Part shown: one piece after another, positions 26,026 through 35,458 of the stretch
How positions within the stretch are numbered: position 1 is the stretch's first letter
Layout of the letters: every line of letters starts with the position of its first letter
Assembly (NCBI RefSeq): GCF_963666255.1
Contig: NZ_OY762655.1
Coordinates: forward strand, 496,001 to 560,000
From: an uncultured Propionivibrio sp.
GTDB taxonomy: Bacteria > Pseudomonadota > Gammaproteobacteria > Burkholderiales > Rhodocyclaceae
Reading direction: 5' to 3'
Length of the DNA: 64,000 bases
The notes under the pieces: generated by a model
What the model was told of the DNA's origin: nothing
What the model saw: the letters and a program-made list of their open reading frames with translations, nothing else
Database searches by the model: none
Made by a program: the position numbers and the translations under genes

Positions 26026-26054
26026 ATGATATTATTTTTGCCCTCCGAAGTCAA
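26026..26054 (-). promoter_or_regulatory. Sigma-70 type promoter of the yceD-rpmF-plsX-fab operon
   Basis: TTGACT (-35) and TATCAT (-10) on the minus strand are separated by 17 nt. The -10 ends 9-10 nt before the yceD ATG, predicting a start site only a few bases from the start codon. Confidence 0.55.
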
Positions 26055-26133
26055 AGCCGGAGCCGCAACTATATGGATTTTTTCTGTTTTTTAAACCTGC
26101 AGCGAACGTGCTGGTATTTTCGCCGATCATGTC

Positions 26134-26718
26134 ATGAGTAGCCAACAAATCGTACTTGCCTCGACTTCTCCGTTCCGCCGTGAGCTTCTTCAGCGGCTAA
26201 AAATTTCTTTTTCCACCGCCAATCCCGAGACCGACGAGGCTGTTTTGGACGGCGAGACGCCGCAGCAAACTGCGCTCCGACTGTCGGAGGCAAAGGCGCG
26301 CGCCGTCGCCGACAAATTTAAGGACGCGCTCATCATCGGCAGCGACCAGGTCGCTTTTCTCGGGAAGAGAATCTTCGGCAAGCCCGGGAACCATGAAAAT
26401 GCGGTACGCCAACTGCAAGCCATGCGCGGACAGACGGTGAATTTCTTTACCGGACTGTGCCTGCTCAATGCCAGAACCGGAAAGGCACATGTGTGCGGCG
26501 TGCCCACGCTGGTCACCTTGCGCGACCTGTCAGACGAAGAGATCGAGAATTACCTTCGCCTGGAACAGCCGTACCAGTGCGCCGGTAGCGCCAAGTCGGA
26601 AGGACTGGGCATTGCCCTGATCGCCCGTATGCAAGGCGACGACCCCAATGCGTTGATCGGGCTGCCGCTGATTGCCTTGTGCAATTTATTCAGACAGGAA
26701 GGCGTTCGCATCCTATGA
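26134..26718 (+). CDS. maf: Maf-like nucleotide pyrophosphatase (YceF type)
   Basis: 194 residues. The Maf signature [15 protein letters not shown] (8-22) and GSDQVAFL (70-77, catalytic Asp) are present. NFFTGLCLL, the [12 protein letters not shown] motif and [14 protein letters not shown] match the YceF branch, which hydrolyses 7-methyl-GTP, more closely than the canonical dTTP/UTP branch. It diverges from yceD across 117 nt; in E. coli yceF and yceD are likewise neighbours. Its stop overlaps the next gene (ATGA). Confidence 0.9.
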   Translation: MSSQQIVLASTSPFRRELLQRLKISFSTANPETDEAVLDGETPQQTALRLSEAKARAVADKFKDALIIGSDQVAFLGKRIFGKPGNHENAVRQLQAMRGQTVNFFTGLCLLNARTGKAHVCGVPTLVTLRDLSDEEIENYLRLEQPYQCAGSAKSEGLGIALIARMQGDDPNALIGLPLIALCNLFRQEGVRIL

Positions 26719-27428
26719 GTACAGGCACCCTGTTCCTGATTCCGGTCCCGCTCGGTCCATCTGGCGTGTCAAACGTATTGCCGCCCGATGTTTGCCAACA
26801 GGCGGCGTCGCTGCAGCACTACGTCGCTGAAAATGCAAAGTCCGCCCGCGCCTTCCTCAAATCGCTTCCGCACACGCTTCCGCTTCAGCAGATCACGATT
26901 GTCGAGTTGAACGAGCACACCGCATCTTCGGAGTTGCTTGGCATGCTGGAGCCCTTGATCAACGGGAACGACGTCGGCCTGATTTCGGAAGCTGGTTGCC
27001 CCGCCGTCGCCGATCCGGGCGCGCAACTGGTCGCGCTGGCACACCAGAGAGGATTCACTGTCCGGCCGCTGGTTGGCCCTTCTTCAATCCTTTTGGCGCT
27101 CATGGCGTCAGGTCTGTCAGGTCAGAATTTCGCCTTCCACGGCTATTTGCCGGCCAAGGAAGATCAACTGCCGCGCAAGATCGCCGCGCTGGAAAAAGAC
27201 TCACGCACCGAAAAGCGCGCGCAGATTTTTATCGAAACACCGTATCGCAACCATCGGATGTTTGATGCGTTGCTGGCACACTGCTCGCCGCATACACGTC
27301 TTTGTATTGCCAGCGACCTGACGCTCACCGACGAATCGGTGCGCACCCATGCCATTTCGGAGTGGAAAAAAATCGGGCCGCCGATGTTCGATCGACGCCC
27401 GACCATATTTCTATTGCAAGCCGCTTAG
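26715..27428 (+). CDS. RsmI-like SAM-dependent (tetrapyrrole methylase family) methyltransferase
   Basis: 237 residues. The tetrapyrrole methylase outline is visible: [11 protein letters not shown] at the N-terminus, [14 protein letters not shown] (94-107), [17 protein letters not shown] and the [11 protein letters not shown] segment. RsmI methylates the ribose of C1402 in 16S rRNA. This is a shorter sister family, usually found beside maf and sppA in betaproteobacteria, and its target is not established. It starts inside the maf stop (ATGA) and converges with sppA, overlapping by 4 nt. Confidence 0.85.
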   Translation: MSTGTLFLIPVPLGPSGVSNVLPPDVCQQAASLQHYVAENAKSARAFLKSLPHTLPLQQITIVELNEHTASSELLGMLEPLINGNDVGLISEAGCPAVADPGAQLVALAHQRGFTVRPLVGPSSILLALMASGLSGQNFAFHGYLPAKEDQLPRKIAALEKDSRTEKRAQIFIETPYRNHRMFDALLAHCSPHTRLCIASDLTLTDESVRTHAISEWKKIGPPMFDRRPTIFLLQAA

Positions 27429-28378
27429 CGTAGCGCAGGAAAAGCGCCGAGGATCCGACTTCCCAGTGTTTGACCGGCTTCGGCGCCGAGTTTCTTGGCA
27501 AACCGTTCGGCAATATTCTCTTTGACAGAATAATCGAGGACTGTTTCGGCCTTGATGACGTCGCGCGCAACGGAATCCACCGTACCGAACCCATCGGCAA
27601 GTCCCATGGCGACACTTTGGCTACCCGTCCACATCAGCCCCGAGAACATGTCTGGCGTTTCTTTCAAGCGAGTGCCACGCCCCTGGCGCACCACGTCGAT
27701 AAACTGCTTGTGGACTTCCGCCAGCAGGATCTGGGCGTGCTGCTTCTGTTTTTCGTCCTGAGGCGAAAACGGGTCAAGGAAGCCCTTGTTGGTTCCCGCG
27801 GTCAGCAAACGACGCTCGACACCAAGCTTGTCCATGGTGCCGGTAAATCCGAATCCGGACATCAACACACCGATCGAACCGACGATGCTGGCCTTGTCGA
27901 CATAGATCTGATCGGCGGCAGCGGCAATATAGTATCCACCTGACGCACAGATATCCTCGACAACGGCATAGAGCGGAATCTGCGGGTATTTCGCCCGCAA
28001 CCGTCGGATTTCGTCATAAACAATGCCTGACTGGACGGGGCTGCCTCCAGGGCTGTTTATTCTCAGCACAACCCCAGCGGTCCCCTTGTCCTCGAAAGCG
28101 GACTGCAGGGCCCCATTGATCTTGTCGGCGCTGGTGTCGCCAGAGGCTTCGATCGTTCCGTGCAAATTAATGAGCGCGGTATGTTTCCCGTCGGCGAGTT
28201 TCTCCGACCCGCCCCAGTCGACAACAAGGACGAGCACTGCAAGCAGATACACCAATGCCGCCAGCTTGAAGAAAACCCCCCAGCGGCGTTTGGCGCGTTG
28301 CTCTTTCAGCGATTCAAATGCAATACGCTCAAGTAATTTTCGATCCCAGAGCGGGTCGTTGTCGTTTGGAGATTCCAC
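27425..28378 (-). CDS. sppA: Signal peptide peptidase SppA, short form (S49 family)
   Basis: 317 residues, the 36-kDa single-domain type. A cytoplasmic N-terminus is followed by one membrane segment (about 34-56). The S49 protease domain has INSPGGSPVQSG (about 107-118), the catalytic Ser in DICASGGYYIAAAAD and the downstream SIVGSIGVLMSGFGF. It degrades residual signal peptides in the inner membrane. The order rluC-gph-sppA is common in betaproteobacteria. Confidence 0.92.
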   Translation of the reverse strand: MESPNDNDPLWDRKLLERIAFESLKEQRAKRRWGVFFKLAALVYLLAVLVLVVDWGGSEKLADGKHTALINLHGTIEASGDTSADKINGALQSAFEDKGTAGVVLRINSPGGSPVQSGIVYDEIRRLRAKYPQIPLYAVVEDICASGGYYIAAAADQIYVDKASIVGSIGVLMSGFGFTGTMDKLGVERRLLTAGTNKGFLDPFSPQDEKQKQHAQILLAEVHKQFIDVVRQGRGTRLKETPDMFSGLMWTGSQSVAMGLADGFGTVDSVARDVIKAETVLDYSVKENIAERFAKKLGAEAGQTLGSRILGAFPALR

Positions 28379-28461
28379 GTTGCCTATGCGATATCAGTGA
28401 GAAAATTTACTAGACGAAGTATAACGCGCCGAATGGCCCGCCATTGCAATTGCAGAAAATA

Positions 28462-29118
28462 TCAGTCGCTCGCCAGCAGCAATGCTGACAAATCCGCAAC
28501 GTTATCGACCTGCCATAAAGGATTCAAGGCGGCGAGTTGAGTTGAGGAATGCGCCCCATATGTCACCGCCATTCCATTGACACCGGCATTGATCGCCATC
28601 TGCATGTCGTGCGTCGTATCACCAATCATCAGCACTTTTTCTGGCTCGATCGCGAATTCATCCATCAACTCAAGCAGCATTTGCGGATGCGGTTTCGAAA
28701 AACACTCGTCGGCGCAGCGAGACGCACTAAAAAACGGACCGATGCCACTGTGCTCAAGGACGCGATTCAAACCGCGTCGACTCTTGCCGGTCGCGACGGC
28801 CAGCAGGTAACCCCTCGCGTGCAAGGCTTCGATCAGATCACGAACTCCGTCGAATAATTTCAACTCCAGATCGCTTGCGAGATAATGAAAGCGATAACGA
28901 TCGGCCAACTCGGGATAACGCGCCTCGTCCAAGGCTGGTGCGACATGACGCAGGGCGTCGACCAGTCCGAGTCCGATTACCTGTCGCGCATGCAAGTCCG
29001 ACGGCATCTGCTGGTCCAGATCGAGACAGGCCTGCTGGAGTGAGGTAACGATTGCGGCAACCGAATCATGCAAAGTGCCATCCCAATCAAAAACCAGCAA
29101 TTCAAATCGCTTGCCCAT
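28462..29118 (-). CDS. HAD family hydrolase (phosphoglycolate phosphatase-like)
   Basis: 218 residues. HAD motif I is DWDGTLHDS (10-18), motif II lies in LLAVATGKSRRG, and motif III/IV in KPHPQMLLELMDEF and MIGDTTHDMQMA. The helical cap between about 19 and 85 fits the Gph/PGP subfamily. The substrate could be 2-phosphoglycolate or another phosphomonoester. Its start overlaps the rluC stop by 17 nt. Confidence 0.87.
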   Translation of the reverse strand: MGKRFELLVFDWDGTLHDSVAAIVTSLQQACLDLDQQMPSDLHARQVIGLGLVDALRHVAPALDEARYPELADRYRFHYLASDLELKLFDGVRDLIEALHARGYLLAVATGKSRRGLNRVLEHSGIGPFFSASRCADECFSKPHPQMLLELMDEFAIEPEKVLMIGDTTHDMQMAINAGVNGMAVTYGAHSSTQLAALNPLWQVDNVADLSALLLASD

Positions 29119-30094
29119 AATCCTGATTTTCTCGGCTCGATAGCGTGGTCAAAAACGACTGCAAAGCTTCCGGCAGTGGCGCCTCCAGCGACAAGGTTTC
29201 ATCGGAGAGCGGGTGCCTGCATCTCATTTTCCAGGCGTGCAAGAACATTCGTTTCAGTCCGCTTTTTGCCAATGTCTTGTTCAGGGAAAAATCGCCATAC
29301 TTTTCATCGCCGGCGATCGGAAAGCCCATCTCGGCGCAATGGACACGGATCTGATGTGTCCTGCCGGTGCGGAGTTCTGCCTCGAGCAAGCTGAAATGTT
29401 CCCAGCGTGCCACCAGACGAAATACCGTGTGCGACGGCTTCCCTTCCGCCGACACCCGGACGCGCCGCTCGCCGGAATCGAGCAGGTACTTAAATAACGG
29501 AAGTTTTGCGTGCCGCAGCGGATCCATCCAGCGTCCGCGCACGAGCACCAGATAGCGCTTGTCGGCGCCCCTGCCCTGACCGTCGGCGCCACCTTCACGG
29601 AACATGTCGTGCAGCGCGACCAGAGCCGAACGCTTCTTTGCCACCAGCAACAGCCCGGACGTTTCCCGGTCCAGGCGATGCGCCAGTTCAAGAAACCTGG
29701 CTTGCGGACGCTGACGTCGCAGCGCCTCGATCACTCCGAAACTGACGCCGCTGCCACCATGGACGGCGATCCCGGCAGGCTTGTCGATAACGATCAGCGC
29801 CTCGTCCTCGTAGACGATCGGCAGATCAGCCTTGATCTCGGCGCCGGCAATGACTTCTTCCTTCTTCTCGGCAATCCGGATCGGCGGGATACGCACGGTG
29901 TCGCCCTTCTGAATGCGATAGGACACCTCGACCCGCTTGCCGTTGATACGGACCTCACCGCTTCGCACAATGCGATAGACGTGACTCTTGGGGACGCCTT
30001 TGCAGATTCTCAGCAGGTAATTGTCCAGTCGCTGCCCGTGTTCTTCATCTGCAACAATGGCCTGAGTTACTGTTTTTTTGCCAAGCACGGCCAT
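29102..30094 (-). CDS. rluC: 23S rRNA pseudouridine synthase RluC
   Basis: 330 residues. An N-terminal S4 RNA-binding domain (about 21-85, GQRLDNYLLRICKGVPKS) precedes the RluA-type catalytic domain with the active-site Asp in HRLDRETSGLLLVAKK. The C-terminal GRTHQIRVHCAEMGFPI motif is typical. RluC makes pseudouridines 955, 2504 and 2580. The ATG at 30094 (MAVLGKKTV) is the family start. The gene diverges from rne, as in E. coli. Confidence 0.93.
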   Translation of the reverse strand: MAVLGKKTVTQAIVADEEHGQRLDNYLLRICKGVPKSHVYRIVRSGEVRINGKRVEVSYRIQKGDTVRIPPIRIAEKKEEVIAGAEIKADLPIVYEDEALIVIDKPAGIAVHGGSGVSFGVIEALRRQRPQARFLELAHRLDRETSGLLLVAKKRSALVALHDMFREGGADGQGRGADKRYLVLVRGRWMDPLRHAKLPLFKYLLDSGERRVRVSAEGKPSHTVFRLVARWEHFSLLEAELRTGRTHQIRVHCAEMGFPIAGDEKYGDFSLNKTLAKSGLKRMFLHAWKMRCRHPLSDETLSLEAPLPEALQSFLTTLSSRENQDYGQAI

Positions 30095-30499
30095 TTTGAA
30101 TATACTTCGTAACGATTTACGTCTCGTGTTGAAAGAGGCGCTGACCCATGAGACCGCTGAGCGACGCCGATTCGTAGTAACTGCGACGCACTTTCCGGCA
30201 GGCTTCAGACGCCTCGCTTGCAAAAACCTGTGCAAGATCAAGACAACGCAAATCGCCTGGTTAAGTACGCTCACCAAAAGTAGCGATACTACTTGATTTG
30301 CGCGCGCCTGACACGTTCGGAACGCCCCAAGCAGATTCCCGCCTCCCCGAGATTTCGGGTGGGGATGAAAGATTGATTCAGCGATTTATCTCGTTAGTTG
30401 CCACACTAGGAAGCCCATGAAGCATCCCTCAATCAACTAATCGTCGCTGCCTGCACAAGGCGCTCCCTTCGTTCGCTCACAGCGCGCGGGAGCCCAGTT
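30095..30499. other. 405-nt divergent intergenic region between rluC and rne
   Basis: No gene is supported here. It must contain promoters of rluC and rne, although I find no clean -35/-10 pair. A small AAGTAG-CGATA-CTACTT inverted repeat lies at 30278-30294. The last 40 nt hold a hairpin over the rne ribosome-binding site. A long 5' leader is expected, since E. coli rne has a 361-nt autoregulatory leader. Confidence 0.5.
30462..30493 (+). promoter_or_regulatory. Hairpin sequestering the rne Shine-Dalgarno
   Basis: GCTCCC (30462-30467) can pair perfectly with GGGAGC (30488-30493). The second arm contains the GGGAG that serves as ribosome-binding site, 7 nt before the rne ATG at 30500. This could couple rne translation to RNA folding or to cleavage by RNase E itself. 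Confidence 0.5.
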
Positions 30500-33166
30500 A
30501 TGAAACGCATGTTGTTCAATGCGACACAAGCCGAAGAACTCCGTGTCGCCATTGTTGATGGTCAAAAACTGATTGACCTCGACATTGAATCGGCTGCCAA
30601 GGAACAGAAGAAAAGCAATATCTACAAGGCCGTTATCACGCGAATCGAGCCGAGTCTTGAGGCCGCTTTCGTCGACTATGGCGCAGAGCGTCATGGTTTT
30701 CTGCCCTTCAAGGAAATTTCCCGTTCGTATTTCCAGCCCGGGGTTGAGGCAGGTCGCGCCACGATCAAGGAGGCGCTGCGCGAAGGACAGGAACTGATCG
30801 TTCAGGTCGACAAGGATGAGCGCGGCAACAAGGGCGCCGCCATGACCACGTTCATCAGCCTGGCCGGCCGCTATCTCGTGCTGATGCCAAACAACCCGCG
30901 GGGCGGCGGCGTTTCGCGCCGTGTCGAGGGCGACGAGCGCGCCGAATTGCGCGACGTCATGGATCAACTCGAAGTGCCGTCAGGCATGAGTCTGATCGCC
31001 CGTACCGCTGCGATCGGCCGGAGCCCGGAAGAACTGCAATGGGACCTCAATTACCTGATGCAGCTCTGGAAGGCGATCGAGGGCGCGGCCAATCAACAGA
31101 AAGGCGCTTTCCTCATCTATCAGGAAGGCAGCCTGGTCATTCGCGCGATTCGCGATTACTTCCAGCCTGATATCGGCGAAATTCTGATCGACACCGACGA
31201 CGTCTATGAGCAGGCACGCCAGTTCATGAGCCACGTCATCCCGGCGACGGTCAACCGCATCAAGCGGTATCGTGACGATGTCCCGCTCTTTTCCCGGTTC
31301 CAGATCGAACATCAGATCGAATCGGCCTATTCGCGTCAGGTTACGCTTCCGTCGGGTGGTGCCATCGTCATCGACCATACCGAGGCGCTGGTGTCGGTCG
31401 ACGTCAACTCGGGGCGATCGACGCGCGGTGCGGATATCGAAGAAACCGCATTCAAGACCAACCTTGAAGCAGCGGAAGAAGTGGCTCGGCAGTTGCGCTT
31501 GCGCGACTTGGGCGGCCTCATCATCATCGACTTCATCGACATGGAAAGCTCGCGCAACCAGCGCGAAGTCGAAAACCGCCTGCGCGAATCCCTCCGCTTC
31601 GACCGCGCCCGCGTTCAGACCGGCAAGATCAGCCGTTTCGGCTTGATGGAACTGTCGCGTCAGCGCCTGCGTCCTGCCCTGGCGGAAACCAGTTACATCC
31701 CCTGCCCGCGCTGCTCGGGTACCGGGCATATCCGCAGCGCCGAATCGGCGGCCTTGCATATCCTGCGCATCCTCGAAGAAGAGGCCATGAAGGACAACAC
31801 GGCAGCCGTTCACACTCAGGTGCCGGTGGATGTCGCCACTTTCCTGCTCAACGAGAAGCGCCAGGACATCCAGGCGATCGAACTGCGGCACAAGGTCAGC
31901 ATCCTGCTGATCCCGAATATTCACCTGGAAACGCCGCAACACCTGATTACGCGCTTGCGCCACGACGAGCTCAATCAGGAAGACGTCTCGCAGCCGTCGT
32001 ACAAGATGGTCGAGGCGCCTGCGGACGACGCCGACAAGAATTCGACGCCGGGCAAGAATGAAGCGCGCGCACCGCGCCAGGAAGCGGCGATCAAAGGCAT
32101 CACGCCCGACCAGCCGGCGCCGATCGTGCCGGAGAAAAGCAAGGAACGCGATACCGAGAACAAAGGCGGCATCCTGTCGAAGATTCTCTCGTGGTTCCGC
32201 AGCACGCCGACGCCGGCCGAGCCGGCAAAGCCCGAACGCAAACCGCGTACCGGCGGTCCGCGTGAAGGCCGCGACGGTCGTCGCAATGGCCGCGGCGGCC
32301 ATCGTCGTGACGAAGAGCGCGACAACCGCGGCAATCGCGAGCAGCGCGATGGACGTCCGGCCGCTCCGGTAACGCCGCGTGAAGAAGTCGCCGAGAAGCC
32401 GCAACGCGAAAACCGTGAAGCGCGCAAACCGCGTGAGCCACGCGAACCGCGTCCGGAGCGGAAAGAACGTCAGGTCGCAGCAGCAGTCGATACGGACGCC
32501 GCAGCACAACAGGCGGTGAATGGCGCCGCTGTCGTCGGCGCTTCGAGCGACAAGCCGCAGGACGAGGCGAACAATTCGCGGCGGCGTGGACGTCGCGGCG
32601 GACGCCGTGATCGGAAGGAACAGCCTACGGAAGCGACGACGGAAGTCGCCCAGCAGACCGGCAGCGAAGTTCAACCCGTGGTCGCTGCTGCAACGGTTGC
32701 GGTTGTAACCGCTGAGCCGATCGTCACGCCCGTGGTGACGGAAGCGACGGTGACGACTGAACAAGCACAGCTTGGCGAAACGACGAAAAATGTCGAAGCA
32801 CCGGCCGTCGCGGCCGCCCCGGTGGAGGTTGCACCGACCGTTCAGGAACCGGCCGTGTCGGCAGTGGAAGAAACCGTCACTTCGGCAGAGGGCTCGGAAT
32901 TCGCCGAGGCATTGAAAGCCGCCGAGCAACCCGTTGCGGTTACCGTCGAAACCGTCCAGGCCGCCGAAGAAGCGCCTGCAGCAACGCTCGATCAGGCGCT
33001 TGAAAGTTCGGGGCTTGTCATGGTCGAGACAAAGAGCGACAAACTCCAGTCCTGGCAACCCGAGGCGAAGGCAGAAGTGGCACCGCGTCCGCGCCGCCGC
33101 CGCGCAGTTGTCGAGGCGGCACCGGAAGAGCCATTGGTCATGGTTGAAACCCGAAATCCGAACTGA
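30500..33166 (+). CDS. rne: Ribonuclease E
   Basis: 888 residues. Essential endoribonuclease for mRNA decay, tRNA and rRNA processing. The N-terminal half has the S1 domain (about 36-120), 5'-sensor and DNase I-like regions with the catalytic aspartates in VDVNSGRST (about 300) and IIDFIDME (about 344), and the Zn-link CPRCSGTG (about 402-409). From about residue 500 the protein is low-complexity: first Arg/Gly/Glu-rich (RNA binding), then Ala/Val/Thr/Glu-rich, and it ends [16 protein letters not shown] plus a short hydrophobic tail. This C-terminal half would scaffold a degradosome. A terminator follows 30 nt after the stop. Confidence 0.96.
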   Translation: MKRMLFNATQAEELRVAIVDGQKLIDLDIESAAKEQKKSNIYKAVITRIEPSLEAAFVDYGAERHGFLPFKEISRSYFQPGVEAGRATIKEALREGQELIVQVDKDERGNKGAAMTTFISLAGRYLVLMPNNPRGGGVSRRVEGDERAELRDVMDQLEVPSGMSLIARTAAIGRSPEELQWDLNYLMQLWKAIEGAANQQKGAFLIYQEGSLVIRAIRDYFQPDIGEILIDTDDVYEQARQFMSHVIPATVNRIKRYRDDVPLFSRFQIEHQIESAYSRQVTLPSGGAIVIDHTEALVSVDVNSGRSTRGADIEETAFKTNLEAAEEVARQLRLRDLGGLIIIDFIDMESSRNQREVENRLRESLRFDRARVQTGKISRFGLMELSRQRLRPALAETSYIPCPRCSGTGHIRSAESAALHILRILEEEAMKDNTAAVHTQVPVDVATFLLNEKRQDIQAIELRHKVSILLIPNIHLETPQHLITRLRHDELNQEDVSQPSYKMVEAPADDADKNSTPGKNEARAPRQEAAIKGITPDQPAPIVPEKSKERDTENKGGILSKILSWFRSTPTPAEPAKPERKPRTGGPREGRDGRRNGRGGHRRDEERDNRGNREQRDGRPAAPVTPREEVAEKPQRENREARKPREPREPRPERKERQVAAAVDTDAAAQQAVNGAAVVGASSDKPQDEANNSRRRGRRGGRRDRKEQPTEATTEVAQQTGSEVQPVVAAATVAVVTAEPIVTPVVTEATVTTEQAQLGETTKNVEAPAVAAAPVEVAPTVQEPAVSAVEETVTSAEGSEFAEALKAAEQPVAVTVETVQAAEEAPAATLDQALESSGLVMVETKSDKLQSWQPEAKAEVAPRPRRRRAVVEAAPEEPLVMVETRNPN

Positions 33167-33196
33167 TCCGAGCCTATCGCCTGAAGGCGATCAGCA

Positions 33197-33226
33197 AAAT
33201 GGGGCGCTTGATGCGCCCCATTTTTT
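33197..33226 (+). terminator. Rho-independent terminator after rne
   Basis: The stem AAATGGGGCGC / GCGCCCCATTT with a TTGAT loop is followed by a T run. It reaches the stop codon of the convergent phosphatase gene. Confidence 0.9.
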
Positions 33227-33710
33227 ATGGAATTCGCAGCGTTTTTTTGAGCAACGCGATCAATCCTTCGGTGGCTGCTTCGATCTGATCGAGCACCACT
33301 TCGAACCCTTGCGGACCGCCGTAATAGGGATCGCCGATCTCCTGCGCGGAGGACGGCGGCGCATAGGCCATGAGTAGCGCCAAACGATCGGCGTAGTTTG
33401 ATGGACATTGACGGCGGAGCGACGCCAACACGGGCTTATCCACCGCCAGGATCAGGTCAAAGCATTCAAAGTCCTGCGCCAGAACCTTCCTTGCCCGGAT
33501 TCGCGACAAATCGTATCCGCGTTTCAACGCCGCCCGCTGTGCGCGACTGTCCGGCGCCTGACCGACGTGGTAAGCGTCGGTGCCGGCCGAATCGACCTCA
33601 ACGTGCTCCGCCAGACCTGAGCGCTCAAGGGCCCGGCGAAACACAGCCTCGGCTGTCGGCGAACGACAGATATTGCCCATGCAGACGAAGAGAACCGTGA
33701 TCTTTTTCAT
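33225..33710 (-). CDS. Low-molecular-weight protein-tyrosine phosphatase
   Basis: 161 residues. The phosphate-binding loop C-x5-R-S reads CMGNICRS (Cys10, Arg16) at the N-terminus, and the general acid Asp is in IGDPYYGG near residue 127. Length and fold match the LMW-PTP family. In bacteria these enzymes act on tyrosine kinases of polysaccharide export or as arsenate-reductase relatives. No kinase or polysaccharide genes are near, so the substrate is unknown. Confidence 0.92.
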   Translation of the reverse strand: MKKITVLFVCMGNICRSPTAEAVFRRALERSGLAEHVEVDSAGTDAYHVGQAPDSRAQRAALKRGYDLSRIRARKVLAQDFECFDLILAVDKPVLASLRRQCPSNYADRLALLMAYAPPSSAQEIGDPYYGGPQGFEVVLDQIEAATEGLIALLKKTLRIP

Positions 33711-33722
33711 CGGCGACGGCGA

Positions 33723-34265
33723 TCAAGGACGACGGGCATGCGCCGGCCGGAAGGCTTTGCATTGCGCCGGGGCGCTTTCGATGTAGGCGCCTTCAATCAG
33801 ATCAACACAATACGGAATCGCCGGGAAAACCGCTTCAAGACAATCGTCGATCGCCGACGGCTTGCCCGGCAAGTTGACGATCAGGCTTTGACCGCGGATG
33901 CCGGCGGTCTGGCGCGAAAGGATCGCCGTCGGCACGAACTTCAGCGACGCCGTACGCATCAGTTCGCCGAATCCCGGCATCATCTTCTCGCACACGGCCT
34001 CGGTCGCCTCGGGAGTAACGTCGCGCAAGGCCGGGCCGGTTCCCCCTGTCGTGACGATCAGGCTGCAGTGTTCCTGATCGCTCAATTCCACGAGTATTTT
34101 CTCGATCTCTGCCTGCTCGTCGGGAATCACCCGCGCCACGGCTTCCCAAGGCGTCGTCAGTACGCGCGAGAACCAGGCGTGAATGGCGGGCCCGCCCTTG
34201 TCCTCGTACTCACCGCGACTGGCGCGATCGGAAACAGTGACGATACCAATTCGAACTGCCTTCAT
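33723..34265 (-). CDS. mog: Molybdopterin adenylyltransferase
   Basis: 180 residues. It adenylates molybdopterin before molybdenum insertion by MoeA. Motifs: IVTVSDRASRGEYEDKGGP at the N-terminus, the GGTGPALRDVTPEAT loop (75-89) and the NLPGKPSA segment. The length favours Mog over the shorter MoaB. It follows moaE by 30 nt at the end of the molybdenum cofactor run. Confidence 0.92.
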   Translation of the reverse strand: MKAVRIGIVTVSDRASRGEYEDKGGPAIHAWFSRVLTTPWEAVARVIPDEQAEIEKILVELSDQEHCSLIVTTGGTGPALRDVTPEATEAVCEKMMPGFGELMRTASLKFVPTAILSRQTAGIRGQSLIVNLPGKPSAIDDCLEAVFPAIPYCVDLIEGAYIESAPAQCKAFRPAHARRP

Positions 34266-34295
34266 GCTTGAAACTCCTTAATGACTGCCGCTTGC

Positions 34296-34721
34296 TTATG
34301 GATGCGGAACAACCCAGGCGTCGCCCGTCGGCGTAACTTCTTTCTTCCAGATCGGCACCCGCTCCTTGAGCGTGTCGATCAGCCAGCGACAGGCTTCGAA
34401 TGCCTCGGCACGATGCTCCGCGCCGGCAGCGATGAACACGATATTGTCGCCGCCATGAACCGTCCCCACACGATGCACCAGACGGGCGTCGATCAGCCCG
34501 AAGCGCTTGATCGCCTCATCACGCAAACCATTCATCTCAGCCAGCGCCATGGTGTCGTAGGCATCAAAACTGATCGCCGACACTTCCCGCCCCTCGGAAA
34601 AATCACGGGCGCAACCGAGGAAGGTAGCGATGCCGCCCATGCGCACCGATACCGACTTCAGGGCAGCGATTTCCTCGTCCTGAGAGAAGTCCTCCTCCTG
34701 GATTCTTACCGACGCTTTCAT
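34296..34721 (-). CDS. moaE: Molybdopterin synthase catalytic subunit
   Basis: 141 residues. MoaE, with thiocarboxylated MoaD, adds the dithiolene sulfurs to precursor Z. Recognised from FLGCARDFSEGREV, RFGLIDARLVHRVGTVHGGD, the HRAEAFEACRWLIDTLKERVPIWK block with its active-site lysines, and the terminal TPTGDAWV. The ATG follows the moaD stop without a gap. Confidence 0.94.
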   Translation of the reverse strand: MKASVRIQEEDFSQDEEIAALKSVSVRMGGIATFLGCARDFSEGREVSAISFDAYDTMALAEMNGLRDEAIKRFGLIDARLVHRVGTVHGGDNIVFIAAGAEHRAEAFEACRWLIDTLKERVPIWKKEVTPTGDAWVVPHP

Positions 34722-34961
34722 CTAACCTCCCGAAAATTTCGCCATGAACGCAATTTCGCTTCCGTCGGCGATTTGGGCAGCGTCGTCGCGTACCTGAACA
34801 CCGTTCACGGCAACAAAGGAAACCCACCGGACAGCGTCTGGATAATCGAGGGAGAATTGCTTGCGCAGCGTGCCGAGTTGCAGTCCGGGCACAAACTCGA
34901 TCTGGACGCGGCGCTGGCCGACGCTGTCAGCCACCGGACCAAAAAATAGCAACGTGATCAC
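34722..34961 (-). CDS. moaD: Molybdopterin synthase sulfur carrier subunit
   Basis: 79 residues, ubiquitin-like beta-grasp. It ends in AKFSGG, the diglycine tail that MoeB adenylates and that is then thiocarboxylated. The most likely start is GTG at 34961, which overlaps the moaC stop as GTGA and has AGGGG upstream. A longer TTG-initiated frame from 34982 would overlap moaC by 25 nt and is less likely. Confidence 0.9.
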   Translation of the reverse strand: MITLLFFGPVADSVGQRRVQIEFVPGLQLGTLRKQFSLDYPDAVRWVSFVAVNGVQVRDDAAQIADGSEIAFMAKFSGG

Positions 34962-35458
34962 GAGGACTCGCCCCTGCTCCAAACCCCCGTCTTACCGCCG
35001 CGCTTTTCCTCGAGTTGGACCGATTCGATACGCATACCCCGATCCATGGCCTTGCACATGTCATAGATCGTGAGCAAGGCCACATTGGCGCCGCATAAGG
35101 CTTCCATCTCGACGCCGGTCTGCCCGACGCAGCGCGCGACGACGACCGCCTTGATACCGACGCAGCCCTGAGCATCGGGTTCGACAACCTCGCTGAACGA
35201 GACGTCAACGCCCGACAGCGCAATCGAATGGCACATCGGGATGATGTCCGGCGTCCGTTTTGCCGCCATCACGGCACCGACGTCAGCGACCGCCAGCACG
35301 TTGCCCTTGGCGACCTCACGCGAGCGAATCCGCGCAAGCGTTGCGGGCTGCATCCGCAATATGCCGCTGGCTGTCGCACTCCGCTCAGTAGGCGCCTTGG
35401 CGGACACATCCACCATCCGCGCGCGCCCCGATTCGGAAAAATGAGTCAGTTCATCCAT
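34958..35458 (-). CDS. moaC: Cyclic pyranopterin monophosphate synthase
   Basis: 166 residues. It forms cyclic pyranopterin monophosphate from the MoaA product. Clear motifs: MVDVSAKAPTERSA near residue 15, GNVLAVADVGAVMAAKRT, the active-site IPMCHSIALSGVDV and VEMEALCGANVALLTIYDMCKA, with Lys and Asp residues conserved. Coupled to moeB (one-base overlap) and to moaD. moaA, mobA and moeA are not in the window. Confidence 0.96.
   Translation of the reverse strand: MDELTHFSESGRARMVDVSAKAPTERSATASGILRMQPATLARIRSREVAKGNVLAVADVGAVMAAKRTPDIIPMCHSIALSGVDVSFSEVVEPDAQGCVGIKAVVVARCVGQTGVEMEALCGANVALLTIYDMCKAMDRGMRIESVQLEEKRGGKTGVWSRGESS

Noticed and set aside
30980-33058. 692-codon open frame antisense to rne
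   Set aside because: It is the mirror of the Arg/Ala/Glu-rich rne coding sequence in GC-rich DNA. Its translation is Arg/Asp/Leu-rich and like no family, it has no ribosome site, and rne itself is certain.
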